In this document: in pieces, positions 36,401-44,665 of the stretch
Numbering within the stretch: position 1 is the stretch's first letter
Layout: every line of letters starts with the position of its first letter
NCBI GenBank assembly: GCA_028282785.1
Contig: JANQHE010000023.1
Location: 1 to 64,000, forward strand
Length of the DNA stretch: 64,000 nt
Reading direction: 5' to 3'
From: Bacteroidales bacterium
GTDB taxonomy: Bacteria > Bacteroidota > Bacteroidia > Bacteroidales > UBA12077
Made by a program: the position numbers and the translations under genes
Notes under the pieces: model-generated
The model's database searches: none
What the model was told of the DNA's origin: nothing
Seen by the model: only the letters and a program-made list of their open reading frames with translations

Positions 36401-38212
36401 GCAGGAACATATGGCGCATACATTGATGATGATGAAACAATGGCAATCATGCAAGAATTTATTCATAGTATTGTGCCGTTTGCACCTTCTTATGTCACAC
36501 CAAATGTAACTTCAGGAACTGTAAATAATGGGTCGCAAGATGTAAATGTAACAGTCTCCGGAACAAACTTTAACGTTGGTACACACTACCGTGAATTATT
36601 GATTGTATCGAATGCACCTGGTAACATGCTTGAACTTCTTACTTTAGAGATAAATGTTACAGGAGATCCCGGAATTGATACTGATGCCGGTTCACTTAGT
36701 TTTGGTAATGTTGCAATTACCGATTCTTTAACTAAAGAATTAACTATTTATAATACTGGATGCGACACTTTATTTCTAACAAACATTACTAGTTCCGAAG
36801 CTCAGTATAATGTAGATACCACCGAACTTGAAATTTTACCTGGTATGGATTATACAATTATGGTTGAATTTAAGCCGGAAGCCGTACAAAGTTACCCTGC
36901 TGATTTGACAATTGAATCTGATGCAGGCAATACAACAGTTTCCCTATCAGGATCAGGCGTAAACACGGGTCCTCAGATAGATACAGATTCAACGACATTT
37001 ACAATGGCTCTTGAATGTGAAAATGAAAAAACAGGAATGTTTAAAGTTTACAACACAGGAGAAGCTGACCTTGTAATTGAAATTTCAGATGATCTAACTG
37101 AACTTGAATTATCTGAATCCGAAGCTACTATCCTTGCCAATGATTCTCTCGAAATTGATGTAACATTCTTAGGCGAAGAAGCATTAGCAGGAACATATTC
37201 CGGAAATATTTTCATAGCTTCAAACGATGGAGCAACTCCTTTAAAACAAATTCCTGTTAGTATTGATGATGCTTACAATAAAGTTACAACAATAGATATT
37301 GGATGGGAAGATGAAGATCTATGTCAAGGTGAAGAAATCAATATTGATGCTGGTTATGGATTTAGCAGTTATAGCTGGAGCACAAGTGAAGAAACTCAAA
37401 CAATAACTGTAAGCACTACTGGTAACTACGTTGCAACCGTTTTTGATTACAATGGGTGTGAATCGGCAGATTCGGTAGATGTGAATGTACATAACCCTGT
37501 TGTTAATTTAGGAGCAGATGTAGACATTTGTTTTGGAGAATCAACTAATCTGGATGCCGGTTCTGGTTTCACTACCTATGGTTGGAGCACTGCAGAAGTT
37601 ACTCAAACCATTTCAGTAAATACAACAGGTACATATTCTGTAACCGTTACTGATGAATATGCTTGTAATGCCGATGATGAAATAGTTGTTACTGTAAATG
37701 ATTTACCTGTTGTTGACTTGGGTACAGACGTAAACATAACAACCAGTGAAACTACAACCTTAGATGCAGGAAATGGTTTTGCCTCTTATTTATGGAGTGA
37801 CCAATCATCATCACAAACCTTAACTGTAGACGGATCTGTGGTTGGAGTTGGAACTCATGATTATTCGGTTGTAGTTACCGATGTAAACGGCTGTGAAGGA
37901 ACAGACGATATAAATGTAATTGTTACTGCAAGTACAGGTATTGATGAATTAGGCTCAGAAATATTATCAGCTTATCCAAACCCTGTAAAAGAAAACCTTT
38001 ACATTCAGTTCAACCCTGAATTCAACCAAAATGTAACAATCAGAATTTATGATCTTATAGGAACTCTGAAATATATTGAGGAAGTAAATGAAATTAATCC
38101 GGACAGGTTGCATAAGGTTCAGTTATCTGAACTAGATTTACATTCCGGAATATATCTATTAAAAATAAATAATGAAGAGCTTAATTTTGTTGAACAAATT
38201 ATTATTGAATAG
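33413..38212 (+). CDS. large T9SS-exported surface protein with choice-of-anchor-D repeats
   Basis: The 1,599-residue protein has an N-terminal signal peptide (residues 1-27) and a C-terminal type A sorting domain (about 1516-1599: LSAYPNPVKENLYIQF, YDLIGTLKY, SGIYLLKI), so it is exported by the type IX system and attached to the surface or released. Between them are a nidogen-like region at about 65-280, three choice-of-anchor-D repeats at about 295, 678 and 1092 (SFGNV/DFGDV then TGCDTLFI), a jelly-roll-like domain at about 435-620, and three repeats near 1310-1510 (GFSSYSWSTSEETQTI, GFTTYGWSTAEVTQTI). Probably an adhesin. Confidence 0.88.
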   Translation: MTKLYSILKTIFISSLFLLSTYGIVHSQCGVQLTGLESEYCITGGGTSLDVYPLGGTLSGPGISGDYFDPGVAGAGAHEIKYVFDSIFYNIYTDGTFNPIDGVGTSFSLSDDDVSAFLPLGFTFNFFGTDYTEIKLSSNGFLTFNNIFSSGCCQGHTVPNTSDPDNIIAFAWSDLNPNEGGSFQYFTIGTAPNRIFVVDVKNLSHYGFPGRVTSQIQLYETTNIIEIHTTEMTYGGAVHTMGIENVDGTIGFAVDGRNASIWSAAEEMVQFVPEHCTDSVIVNVTVNDAPATVELSTTSINYGNVETGATYTQELTITNTGCNSLTIDSLRNDSLEFSYTFSDDYSLAGGNSVTVEIQFQSSDLETLTDTLFVYTDVSDNFIALSATVIEAPVMVTLPDTARHTINSCTGNYNETLEIYNNGDGELNYTITQYEQFSEDFEDGNHDGWIMDHEFTTVEVQNSEAAIGDYALYLSGQDGDGEGMVLNIDPRQATYISFWFKPDFLSWGGGTIEMEDDEGDKVIDISFYVDGARYFYDNIDNNEFYIIEENWYHIEFKNVDFKNNTYDWYVDGEFADAISFSGSADYISKIIITSEYASEFYIDDIYIGDEVAWLDILHPQNTITGMNSVETDIVLNADGLMSGTYEKYVFVNGNDPENLMDTIVYILTVDGTPEAELSVSSIDFGDVFVGDSIIESVSLTNTGCDTLFISSITQPEDSTEFEFTNLTGTTIPPGEALEATIKFKTDSVSTYSSTISFFSNATTQNLTLNGSFVTNPLLTLSTDTITYNVSCTEEVSQSFTISNANVSDLNFQIDINDIDLESVLTSLNTNYQSIIDLIPNRYDFDYGNYDTYIESGGDYMYDEGNYLSTNIGGNLVYSDNTIIPSSLLGDEGKYFVRKYNGLFVFAGKLDGVSDFTIDGSLDNWGAEIDGAILEYEYNGIIYYGFVKRVYGANSPSVNHLLITRNPEVIHDFSSSSSNDAHTLSNLEKSSELFYLLYAGTYGAYIDDDETMAIMQEFIHSIVPFAPSYVTPNVTSGTVNNGSQDVNVTVSGTNFNVGTHYRELLIVSNAPGNMLELLTLEINVTGDPGIDTDAGSLSFGNVAITDSLTKELTIYNTGCDTLFLTNITSSEAQYNVDTTELEILPGMDYTIMVEFKPEAVQSYPADLTIESDAGNTTVSLSGSGVNTGPQIDTDSTTFTMALECENEKTGMFKVYNTGEADLVIEISDDLTELELSESEATILANDSLEIDVTFLGEEALAGTYSGNIFIASNDGATPLKQIPVSIDDAYNKVTTIDIGWEDEDLCQGEEINIDAGYGFSSYSWSTSEETQTITVSTTGNYVATVFDYNGCESADSVDVNVHNPVVNLGADVDICFGESTNLDAGSGFTTYGWSTAEVTQTISVNTTGTYSVTVTDEYACNADDEIVVTVNDLPVVDLGTDVNITTSETTTLDAGNGFASYLWSDQSSSQTLTVDGSVVGVGTHDYSVVVTDVNGCEGTDDINVIVTASTGIDELGSEILSAYPNPVKENLYIQFNPEFNQNVTIRIYDLIGTLKYIEEVNEINPDRLHKVQLSELDLHSGIYLLKINNEELNFVEQIIIE

Positions 38213-38230
38213 TAGCAATTGAATTAAAAC

Positions 38231-38257
38231 AAAAGCAGGACTTAAAGTCCTGCTTTT
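38231..38257. terminator. bidirectional terminator between the T9SS cargo gene and the gene at 38257
   Basis: AAAAGCAGGAC and GTCCTGCTTTT form an 11-bp stem with a 5-nt loop; T-runs on both strands serve two convergent genes. Confidence 0.85.
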
Positions 38258-39228
38258 TATATTTCGATATTAAAGCGCCTGAGTACTCTTAATGCCCTTA
38301 AAGTATTCCACCTGCTTGGTTTTCCAACCTGCTCCATATGAAAATGTAATTGCCCCGGATGGTTTGCCTGTAATTTCCAAACATTATCTTTTGTTCTTTT
38401 ATTTACCAGGGCATCAATTGCATCCTGCATTCTTTCATCATATGAAACTCCGGCATACTGAAAGTAATCTAACGCACGTAAATTATCATACCTCCAACGG
38501 CTTGGGTAAGATAAATTCAGAAATCTTTTATCAATAATTTCTCCTGTTTTATCAGATTTGAATAAACGGTGTATCAGGATAAATTCTTCAGCTTGTGCTT
38601 TAACTTTTAATAATTCATCCATTCGGTAGGTATAATTATTTTTATAGAATTCGATAATCCCTTCCAAAACCGAAATAGTCGTATGCAATGAACTATGCCT
38701 GGCTCCCGACCTGTTTAACCGGCAATTAAAGCCACCATCGGCTAATTGTTGGGAAAGAATATTATCTACGATAGATTTTAAATCTTTCTCGTCTGATCGA
38801 AAATACGAAGCATAATTTAATACCATCCCATTAATACACATATCGCTATTTCTCATTTCCCCTATGGGAAGAATACCACCATCATCAGCTTTTGTTTCCG
38901 TTAGAACTTTACTAATTGTTTCTTGAATTATACTGCACTCGGGGGATATGGATAAGTTCTTTAGGTCTAATACGGTATAATGAGTTGATATCCATTTAGG
39001 CTGATAGAATTTCTGTCCCCAATGCCCATTTTCGTTTCTTTTGGATAAATATTGCTTACCCCAACCTTCCCGTTCAATTTTTTCTTGTAAGCTTTTTCCC
39101 CGCCTGCCGGACCTGCCTTGTCGGCAAATAGGCGGGCAGGTTTCTTCCCCTATCAAATCCCTATAAACCTGGTATTGTATGGCTACATCGCCTTGTAATA
39201 ACCATTTAATGATTTCTTCTCTAATCAT
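38257..39228 (-). CDS. terpenoid-cyclase/prenyltransferase-fold (alpha-alpha toroid) protein
   Basis: The 323-residue cytoplasmic protein is built of helix pairs with QW-like motifs (QQLADGGFNCR, NGHWGQKFYQP, KDNVWKLQANHPG), as in squalene-hopene cyclases and prenyltransferase beta subunits. It lacks the acidic DxDD cyclase motif, so it is probably not a cyclase. A GC-rich REP-like palindrome lies within the frame at 39099-39141 and codes for the Arg/Gly-rich stretch CPPICRQGRSGRRGKS. It overlaps the upstream serine hydrolase gene by eight bases. Function unknown. Confidence 0.65.
   Translation of the reverse strand: MIREEIIKWLLQGDVAIQYQVYRDLIGEETCPPICRQGRSGRRGKSLQEKIEREGWGKQYLSKRNENGHWGQKFYQPKWISTHYTVLDLKNLSISPECSIIQETISKVLTETKADDGGILPIGEMRNSDMCINGMVLNYASYFRSDEKDLKSIVDNILSQQLADGGFNCRLNRSGARHSSLHTTISVLEGIIEFYKNNYTYRMDELLKVKAQAEEFILIHRLFKSDKTGEIIDKRFLNLSYPSRWRYDNLRALDYFQYAGVSYDERMQDAIDALVNKRTKDNVWKLQANHPGQLHFHMEQVGKPSRWNTLRALRVLRRFNIEI
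39099..39141. repeat. GC-rich REP-like palindrome inside a coding sequence
   Basis: CCTGCC (39103-39108) pairs with GGCAGG (39135-39140), with an inner TGCC/GGCA stem. The high GC stands out from the AT-rich gene, and the reading frame stays open. Confidence 0.55.
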
Positions 39229-40513
39229 TGTGATTATTTTTTAATTTTTCTATACACCTGTACATTGCTTTTCGTAATGCAACCTCGCGAGGATCATTAA
39301 CCAAATAAAGTCCCATTTTAGACATTACATAAGCATACCCAATTTCGTTTTCCGGGTCGGCAAAACCAAATGAACCTCCTGCACCTGGAGTCCCGAAAAC
39401 GCTGCTATTATCTCCATAAATGAAATCCGGTCCGGGTTTTATAAATCCATATGAAAAATAGGTATCTAATCCCATTACAATGTCAAAAGCTCCTTTTGTT
39501 GGAACTACAGCCGGTTGTTTTAATAATGAAAATGTTTCTTCGTCAAAATCAAATTCTTTTGCTCCCCGGGAAAATATACTATATAATTTTGCTATGGAAC
39601 GTGCATCTCCAATACCATTCCCGGATGGCATTTCAACGCTTTGAGTTAATCTATTGTTAGGACTAAACTTTTCCGGAATTTTGAAAGACCGATACAAAAT
39701 GGATTCCTTATTCCTGAAATCTTTCCTCATTTTTTTAGGCATTTTGTTTATGTTTAAAATAAACTGCCCGATGGAAGGATAATAAACCTTAGCGAGTTCT
39801 TCGTTGGATATTGAGTCCGGTAATCCGATATAAAAATCTAATTCTAATGGTTTAGCAAACTCTTCTGCAAAGAATACTCCTATACTTCTTTCTTTTGGGT
39901 CAACTCTACGCATAAGTTCGTTCATATACATTCCCATGGTAGATAAATGGTATCCATGTTGAATTCCCGGCTCCCAAAGAGGTTCCTGACGAGCCATTAT
40001 CTCTGCAATATATTCAAAATCAGTTAAATCACCTATTTCAAACTCTTCATCAACAAGGCACAAACCGGCCTCGTGGGCTAATAATTGTTTAACCGTAATA
40101 TCTTCCTTTCCATTTTGTGCAAATTCAGGCCAATACTTAGAAACTCTTTCATTGTAATCCAACCATCCTTTCGAATGGGCCATTGCCAGGCATAATGCAG
40201 CTAACCCTTTGGTTGTACTAAAAACAATCACTTTGGTATCCTCTTCCCACTCCTTTTTTGTTAAAGCATCACTATACCCCCCCCAAAGATCCACTACTTG
40301 CTCACCTTTGTAGTAAATTGATAATGCTGCTCCATTTTCATTTCTATGAATATAGTTATTTATAAACTCCTGCTTTACCTCTTCAAATCCGGGGGCAACA
40401 TAACCTTTCACTACACTATCAGGATTTCGTTTGATTTTATATGAAAGTGAACAACCTGATAATAATAAGACAACCGATAAAAATGTAACAATAAGTGATA
40501 AAATTTTACGCAT
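39221..40513 (-). CDS. serine hydrolase lipoprotein, EstB-like beta-lactamase family
   Basis: From the ATG at 40513 the 430-residue product starts MRKILSLIVTFLSVVLLLSGC, a lipoprotein signal. Motifs: STTKG with catalytic Ser and Lys, YHLSTMG at the Y-x-N position and GAGGSFGFADPE near the C-terminus. The run ALSIYYKGEQVVDLWGGY is typical of EstB/LACTB-like esterases in this superfamily. A -7 box at 40537 sits so that the long upstream extension (to 40642) would lie before the transcript start; I therefore reject that start. It probably forms an operon with the 38257 gene, which it overlaps. Confidence 0.86.
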   Translation of the reverse strand: MRKILSLIVTFLSVVLLLSGCSLSYKIKRNPDSVVKGYVAPGFEEVKQEFINNYIHRNENGAALSIYYKGEQVVDLWGGYSDALTKKEWEEDTKVIVFSTTKGLAALCLAMAHSKGWLDYNERVSKYWPEFAQNGKEDITVKQLLAHEAGLCLVDEEFEIGDLTDFEYIAEIMARQEPLWEPGIQHGYHLSTMGMYMNELMRRVDPKERSIGVFFAEEFAKPLELDFYIGLPDSISNEELAKVYYPSIGQFILNINKMPKKMRKDFRNKESILYRSFKIPEKFSPNNRLTQSVEMPSGNGIGDARSIAKLYSIFSRGAKEFDFDEETFSLLKQPAVVPTKGAFDIVMGLDTYFSYGFIKPGPDFIYGDNSSVFGTPGAGGSFGFADPENEIGYAYVMSKMGLYLVNDPREVALRKAMYRCIEKLKNNHND

Positions 40514-40536
40514 AACCAAAAATTTAAGGATTGAAT

Positions 40537-40569
40537 CAAATATAAAAAAACTTGAAAAGTTAAATGCAA
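40537..40569 (-). promoter_or_regulatory. promoter of the EstB-like gene
   Basis: Minus-strand TATATTTG (plus 40537-40544) is an exact TAnnTTTG, with TTG (40567-40569) 22 bp upstream. Transcription from about 40530 fits the ATG at 40513. Confidence 0.5.
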
Positions 40570-40683
40570 CGCTTAAAATAAAAAAACGTCTTTTAATTGA
40601 AAGTAAATTTGGCATGAAGCTTGTAACATTAAAACTAAACACCAGAGCTTAATATAATATCACCATTTAAAATGGTTCAGTAA

Positions 40684-40712
40684 ACAAAAGGCCGGTTTTC
40701 GGCTTTTTGTTT
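40684..40712. terminator. hairpin with T-run, no gene assigned
   Basis: ACAAAAGGCCG and CGGCTTTTTGT pair around a short loop, followed by T-rich sequence on the plus strand. It lies between two divergent genes, so the transcript it would stop is not evident. Confidence 0.5.
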
Positions 40713-41025
40713 TTATATATATTACTATTCCATCTTCCAACAGGCTTCCTTCAAAGGTGGATTTGGAGTGATGAGTTTTATGTATACAGAATTTCCACCC
40801 CTACCTGAATAGCTTTCGGTGTAGCTCAAGAGAGAAATTAAATATGAACATAAAAGGTGAGCTATATCACTTTTTGTATAACGCTAATTATCAGAATCTT
40901 ATATTTTAAGAACATTCTTATTTATCGTATCAAAACGTTTATCAAAACATAATAGTTGTTTATCTAAAAAAAATATTTTTTGAACATTTACTCCGTATAT
41001 CTTGATAGAAATAATTATAAAAATT
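40713..41025. other. intergenic leader region upstream of the L,D-transpeptidase gene
   Basis: About 310 bases without a coding-like open frame on either strand. A segment near 40815 looks superficially like a tRNA D-arm but does not fold into a tRNA. No clear promoter box recognised. Confidence 0.4.
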
Positions 41026-42708
41026 ATGGACAACAACGAACTTTTAGAATTGGATTATTCTTATAAAAAGAAAAGTAAAAGGTTTCTAATTGCCTTTATA
41101 GCCTATATTTCTCTACCTATATTATTCAATGTATTCAGTAGTTATAAAAATCCTACCATACGAATTAATAATAAATTAGAAAACTATTATTCTTATCATT
41201 TTAAAAACAATCTTGAAACAGAAATTCGTTTCATAGCAAGAAATATAAGCGATAACTCATCATCAATTTTGGATTCTACTTTAAAAGCAGAATTAATCGG
41301 TTTTTACCAATACAGAGATTTTAATCCGATTTGGATTGAGAACTTTGGATTTAGTCGAAACTTTTCAACTCTATTAAATCTTCTTGACAGTTCTGCTTAT
41401 TTTGGTTTTCCCTTTGACTATTTCAATGTACAACGCCTACAGGAACTAAGAAATGAAATCCAATACGCTGCGGGGGATTTACAACAAAATCAGGTTGAAC
41501 TTGAGTTAACAGCTACTTATTCTGCAATGAAATTCATTTTATATCTTAAAAATGGAATTGTAGAAAGAGATATATCATACAATTATACAAAAGAAATAGA
41601 GGCTCTGCCGGAATTATTAAGTTCTGCTATTGAGAGCAATGAATTTAGAAATGAAATTTTAGCAACTCAACCTAATTTAGTACATCACAGAAATTTATTA
41701 AAATCATTATCATATTATATAGATCTGCATTATTCGATTAAATATACCACACCGGCCTTTATTGATGACAAACTGTTAGCTAAAAGCCTATATTATGCAG
41801 AAATTACGGAATCTCCATTTTTTGATTCTTCAAACCTGAAGGTTGATGCGTTATTTGGATTGCAAGATCAATATGGATTAAGACATGATTCGGTTCTAAA
41901 TGTTCCTACACATGAAAAGTTAGTTTCTTTACTGGAATACAAATATTTTCTGGCTTGCTTAAACTTAAATCGACTAAGAAACCTTAAACATTCGGGTGAG
42001 AACTATTTGTTTGTCAATATTCCTGAATATAAACTACATGTTGTTGAATCCAATAAAGCTAAAGAAACATTTAATGTGATTGTTGGAAAGAAAAAAACTC
42101 CAACACCTGTTTTCACAAGCAATATTGAAAAAGTAATTGCTAACCCTTACTGGACAGTACCAAGAAGTATCACTTTTGAAATGTTGCATAAAATCCGTAA
42201 AGATCCCACCTACTTAAAAAGAAAGGGATATTTTGTTATAAACTGGCGAGAAGAAATTGTAGATGAATCAATCATCGACTGGAATTCGAATGATCCATTA
42301 GGAAAAAGATATTGGTTACGTCAAATTAACAACCGGCATAATGCCCTGGGTCAGGTTAAATTTATTTTTCCCAATAATTATAGTGTATACTTACACGATA
42401 CTCCTTCGAAAAAGTTATTTAACCACGAAAACCGCACATTCTCACATGGTTGTGTTCGTTTGGAAAATCCGGATAAGTTGGCTCAATATATTACGGATAA
42501 ATATAGCGGCAAAGAAGATAAAAACATTGAAAATCTGATTTCGGAAAAAGAACGTCATGAGATTGCACTTTCGGAAAAAGTGAAAATTCATATTCAGTAT
42601 ATAACTTGCACCGTTAGCGAAAATTCCGAAATAATGTTTTTAGATGATATATACAACAAAGATACTGAAGAAATTAAGGCAATTTTTCCAGATCTTCTGG
42701 AGATATAG
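41026..42708 (+). CDS. L,D-transpeptidase, YcbB-like
   Basis: The 560-residue periplasmic enzyme makes or remodels 3-3 peptidoglycan cross-links or attaches envelope proteins. It has one N-terminal membrane helix (FLIAFIAYISLPILFNVF), a scaffold domain (FYQYRDFNPIWIENFGFSRN), and a YkuD catalytic domain with YLHDTPSKKLF and the SHGCVRLENP motif bearing the nucleophilic Cys. I use the ATG at 41026; the in-frame TTG at 41002 is less likely. The last 35 bases overlap the end of the convergent YkuD_2 gene, so transcripts of the two genes are antisense at their 3' ends. Confidence 0.92.
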   Translation: MDNNELLELDYSYKKKSKRFLIAFIAYISLPILFNVFSSYKNPTIRINNKLENYYSYHFKNNLETEIRFIARNISDNSSSILDSTLKAELIGFYQYRDFNPIWIENFGFSRNFSTLLNLLDSSAYFGFPFDYFNVQRLQELRNEIQYAAGDLQQNQVELELTATYSAMKFILYLKNGIVERDISYNYTKEIEALPELLSSAIESNEFRNEILATQPNLVHHRNLLKSLSYYIDLHYSIKYTTPAFIDDKLLAKSLYYAEITESPFFDSSNLKVDALFGLQDQYGLRHDSVLNVPTHEKLVSLLEYKYFLACLNLNRLRNLKHSGENYLFVNIPEYKLHVVESNKAKETFNVIVGKKKTPTPVFTSNIEKVIANPYWTVPRSITFEMLHKIRKDPTYLKRKGYFVINWREEIVDESIIDWNSNDPLGKRYWLRQINNRHNALGQVKFIFPNNYSVYLHDTPSKKLFNHENRTFSHGCVRLENPDKLAQYITDKYSGKEDKNIENLISEKERHEIALSEKVKIHIQYITCTVSENSEIMFLDDIYNKDTEEIKAIFPDLLEI

Positions 42709-43381
42709 GAAGCATTGAAGGGTGATATATAAACAGGCACGAACCATTTTTTATTAAATCAATAATTTCTGTTACCTCATTCATAGGAACGGCAGGACAA
42801 CCAAAGCTCCTGCCAATTCTACCTTGCTTAGCTATGAACTCTTCGCTTACATAATCAGCACCATGAATTACAATGGCCCTTTTCCTTGCATTGTCATTTA
42901 AACCTTTGTTCATTCCATTCAACCTTAGCGAGTAACCATGCTTTCCTTCGTATGTTTCTTTGGTTATAAATAACCCCAAACTACTTTTATGGGAGTGCCT
43001 CCTATTGGAAAAAGATTCGGCTGCATTTACACCGGACCTCATTCCATGAGCAACCAATGTATTCTTTATAATTTTCTTATTCTTTATGTTTAAAATAAAA
43101 AATCGTTGTTCTGTTGACGGGCTGCTAAAATCTATGATAGTTAGCAATGAATCGTTTTTTAATAAATCTTTACTTTTTAAGGCATAATAACCGTTTATAG
43201 CAATGTTCATTGCAGGTAAGGGAATTCCACAAGAATCTGCCGTTCTTTCTTTCCAATCCAATAAAGTTGTATCCCGGATTATCATTTTTTCTTCGATAGT
43301 TTTATCCTTATAGCTCTTACCATAAAGATAAACACCGGAAATAAAGAGCAATACTATAATAAAAATGATATTTCGATTCAT
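42674..43381 (-). CDS. murein L,D-transpeptidase catalytic domain family protein (YkuD_2)
   Basis: The product (235 residues from the second methionine) has an N-terminal membrane helix (IIFIIVLLFISGVYLYG) and a YkuD_2 domain: HGMRSGVNAAESFSNRRHSH, IVIHGADYVSEEF and the catalytic segment GRSFGCPAVP. Family members act on peptidoglycan in the periplasm. It converges on, and overlaps, the other L,D-transpeptidase gene. The upstream ATG at 43402 would add a short charged stretch before the helix and cannot be excluded. Confidence 0.85.
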   Translation of the reverse strand: MNRNIIFIIVLLFISGVYLYGKSYKDKTIEEKMIIRDTTLLDWKERTADSCGIPLPAMNIAINGYYALKSKDLLKNDSLLTIIDFSSPSTEQRFFILNIKNKKIIKNTLVAHGMRSGVNAAESFSNRRHSHKSSLGLFITKETYEGKHGYSLRLNGMNKGLNDNARKRAIVIHGADYVSEEFIAKQGRIGRSFGCPAVPMNEVTEIIDLIKNGSCLFIYHPSMLPISPEDLEKLP

Positions 43382-43508
43382 CTGTTTAGGTTGAGAGCGC
43401 AAGATTAGTAAATTCCTGGCTTAAAACAAAATAAAACAATAAGAATCTTACAAAAGTTAAACGTATAAGCTATTTATAATAAGTAAATTGAAATGAAAAG
43501 AATTTGAA

Positions 43509-44483
43509 TTACTCTATTGTTCCATTAAAATCTCTATTTGGTTCTATATAAATCTTGTAATTAAAATAATCGAAAATAATATCGAATTTCATGAACATTG
43601 GCAAACCAATAACACCAAGATTATCCGGATGGATTCGTGCAGTTCTCTCATCACCAAATACTACTGTTGGATCTTCAAAAGTGTATTTTCCAAATGTCAT
43701 ATTCTTAATTTTTCCTTTATATTCATTCATTTCACCTTGTGCACCAAAGGCTCTTACTGGCTTCACATCTTTTGGCAACTGTAGATTATGTTTATTATTT
43801 AGAGCCACCTTAAATTCATATACACCGCCAAAATCAATATCCGCTTTATCATTATAAATTTTACCATCAAGGGTTGTAAAAGAAAATGGAACAGCGTGAG
43901 TTCCTGATTCATTCAATGTCATATCTAATATACTCCCATTGCCTTCGTATTTAAACTCTTTTGGATTATGAAGAATAACAAAATTCTCTTCAAAATCAAA
44001 TTCAACTATGAAATGTTTAAAGAAGGCATTACAAAGTTGTCCGTCAGTTCCCGGGAACATGCTTGCAAAACCTGCTTCATAGGGTGAAACATAAACCGGT
44101 TGTTCATAAAATATAATATCTTTAAAAGCCAATGTAAGATTACTTGAAGTATAAGCAGTTGTTGCATCACCTTCTCCGGCACCTGCAATTGTACCTGTTT
44201 CTATTGGTTTTAGATTTATTTTTTCTACTATTGGTGTTCCAAAGAGCCAAACCTCATCCCATAAAATACCATTATCAATCATGAAAACCGCAGGTTCTCC
44301 ATTTATCTTTAGTTCCATAATGGGTTTACCATGATGCATTTTAAAAGGGATTTTAACCGGTTCTTTTATATTACTTAAAATTTCATATGTTCCCGGGCCG
44401 GTTTTTTCATTTGTGTTTTGTGCAAAAACAATTTGTCCTAATGTCAAATAAAAAAATACAATTAAATAGCTTAACGTTTTCAT
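43509..44483 (-). CDS. exported retropepsin-like aspartyl protease family protein
   Basis: The 324-residue product has a signal peptide (SYLIVFFYLTLGQIVFAQ). It shows the retropepsin-like layout of Asp_protease_2 proteins: GKPIMELKINGEPAVFMIDNG followed later by PGTDGQL and GVIGLPMFMKF. The usual D-T-G active-site triad is D-N-G here, and the second catalytic segment would be GTDG or be absent, so catalysis is uncertain. It stands alone between the YkuD_2 gene and the serine hydrolase and has no recognisable promoter box. Confidence 0.7.
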   Translation of the reverse strand: MKTLSYLIVFFYLTLGQIVFAQNTNEKTGPGTYEILSNIKEPVKIPFKMHHGKPIMELKINGEPAVFMIDNGILWDEVWLFGTPIVEKINLKPIETGTIAGAGEGDATTAYTSSNLTLAFKDIIFYEQPVYVSPYEAGFASMFPGTDGQLCNAFFKHFIVEFDFEENFVILHNPKEFKYEGNGSILDMTLNESGTHAVPFSFTTLDGKIYNDKADIDFGGVYEFKVALNNKHNLQLPKDVKPVRAFGAQGEMNEYKGKIKNMTFGKYTFEDPTVVFGDERTARIHPDNLGVIGLPMFMKFDIIFDYFNYKIYIEPNRDFNGTIE

Positions 44484-44665
44484 AATTTTATTTCAATTCA
44501 TCTTGGTTGATGAGACTATTCTTTTATCACCATAATCAAAAGTTCATTATATATTTTACCATGATCATTTTAATCAAAATCAATGTAATATAGTATATAT
44601 CCTAATAAAAGGAAGACTTATCGAAAGGATAAATCCATACTTTTCTTTCATTTCCTATTTTTGTA

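Noticed and set aside
40514-40642. N-terminal extension of the EstB-like gene
   Set aside because: It would place 43 residues before a perfect lipoprotein signal and lies upstream of the predicted transcript start.
40810-40890. tRNA-like fragment around GGTGTAGCTCAAGAGAG
   Set aside because: No matching acceptor stem, anticodon arm or T-loop (GTTCRA) is found within 80 bases.
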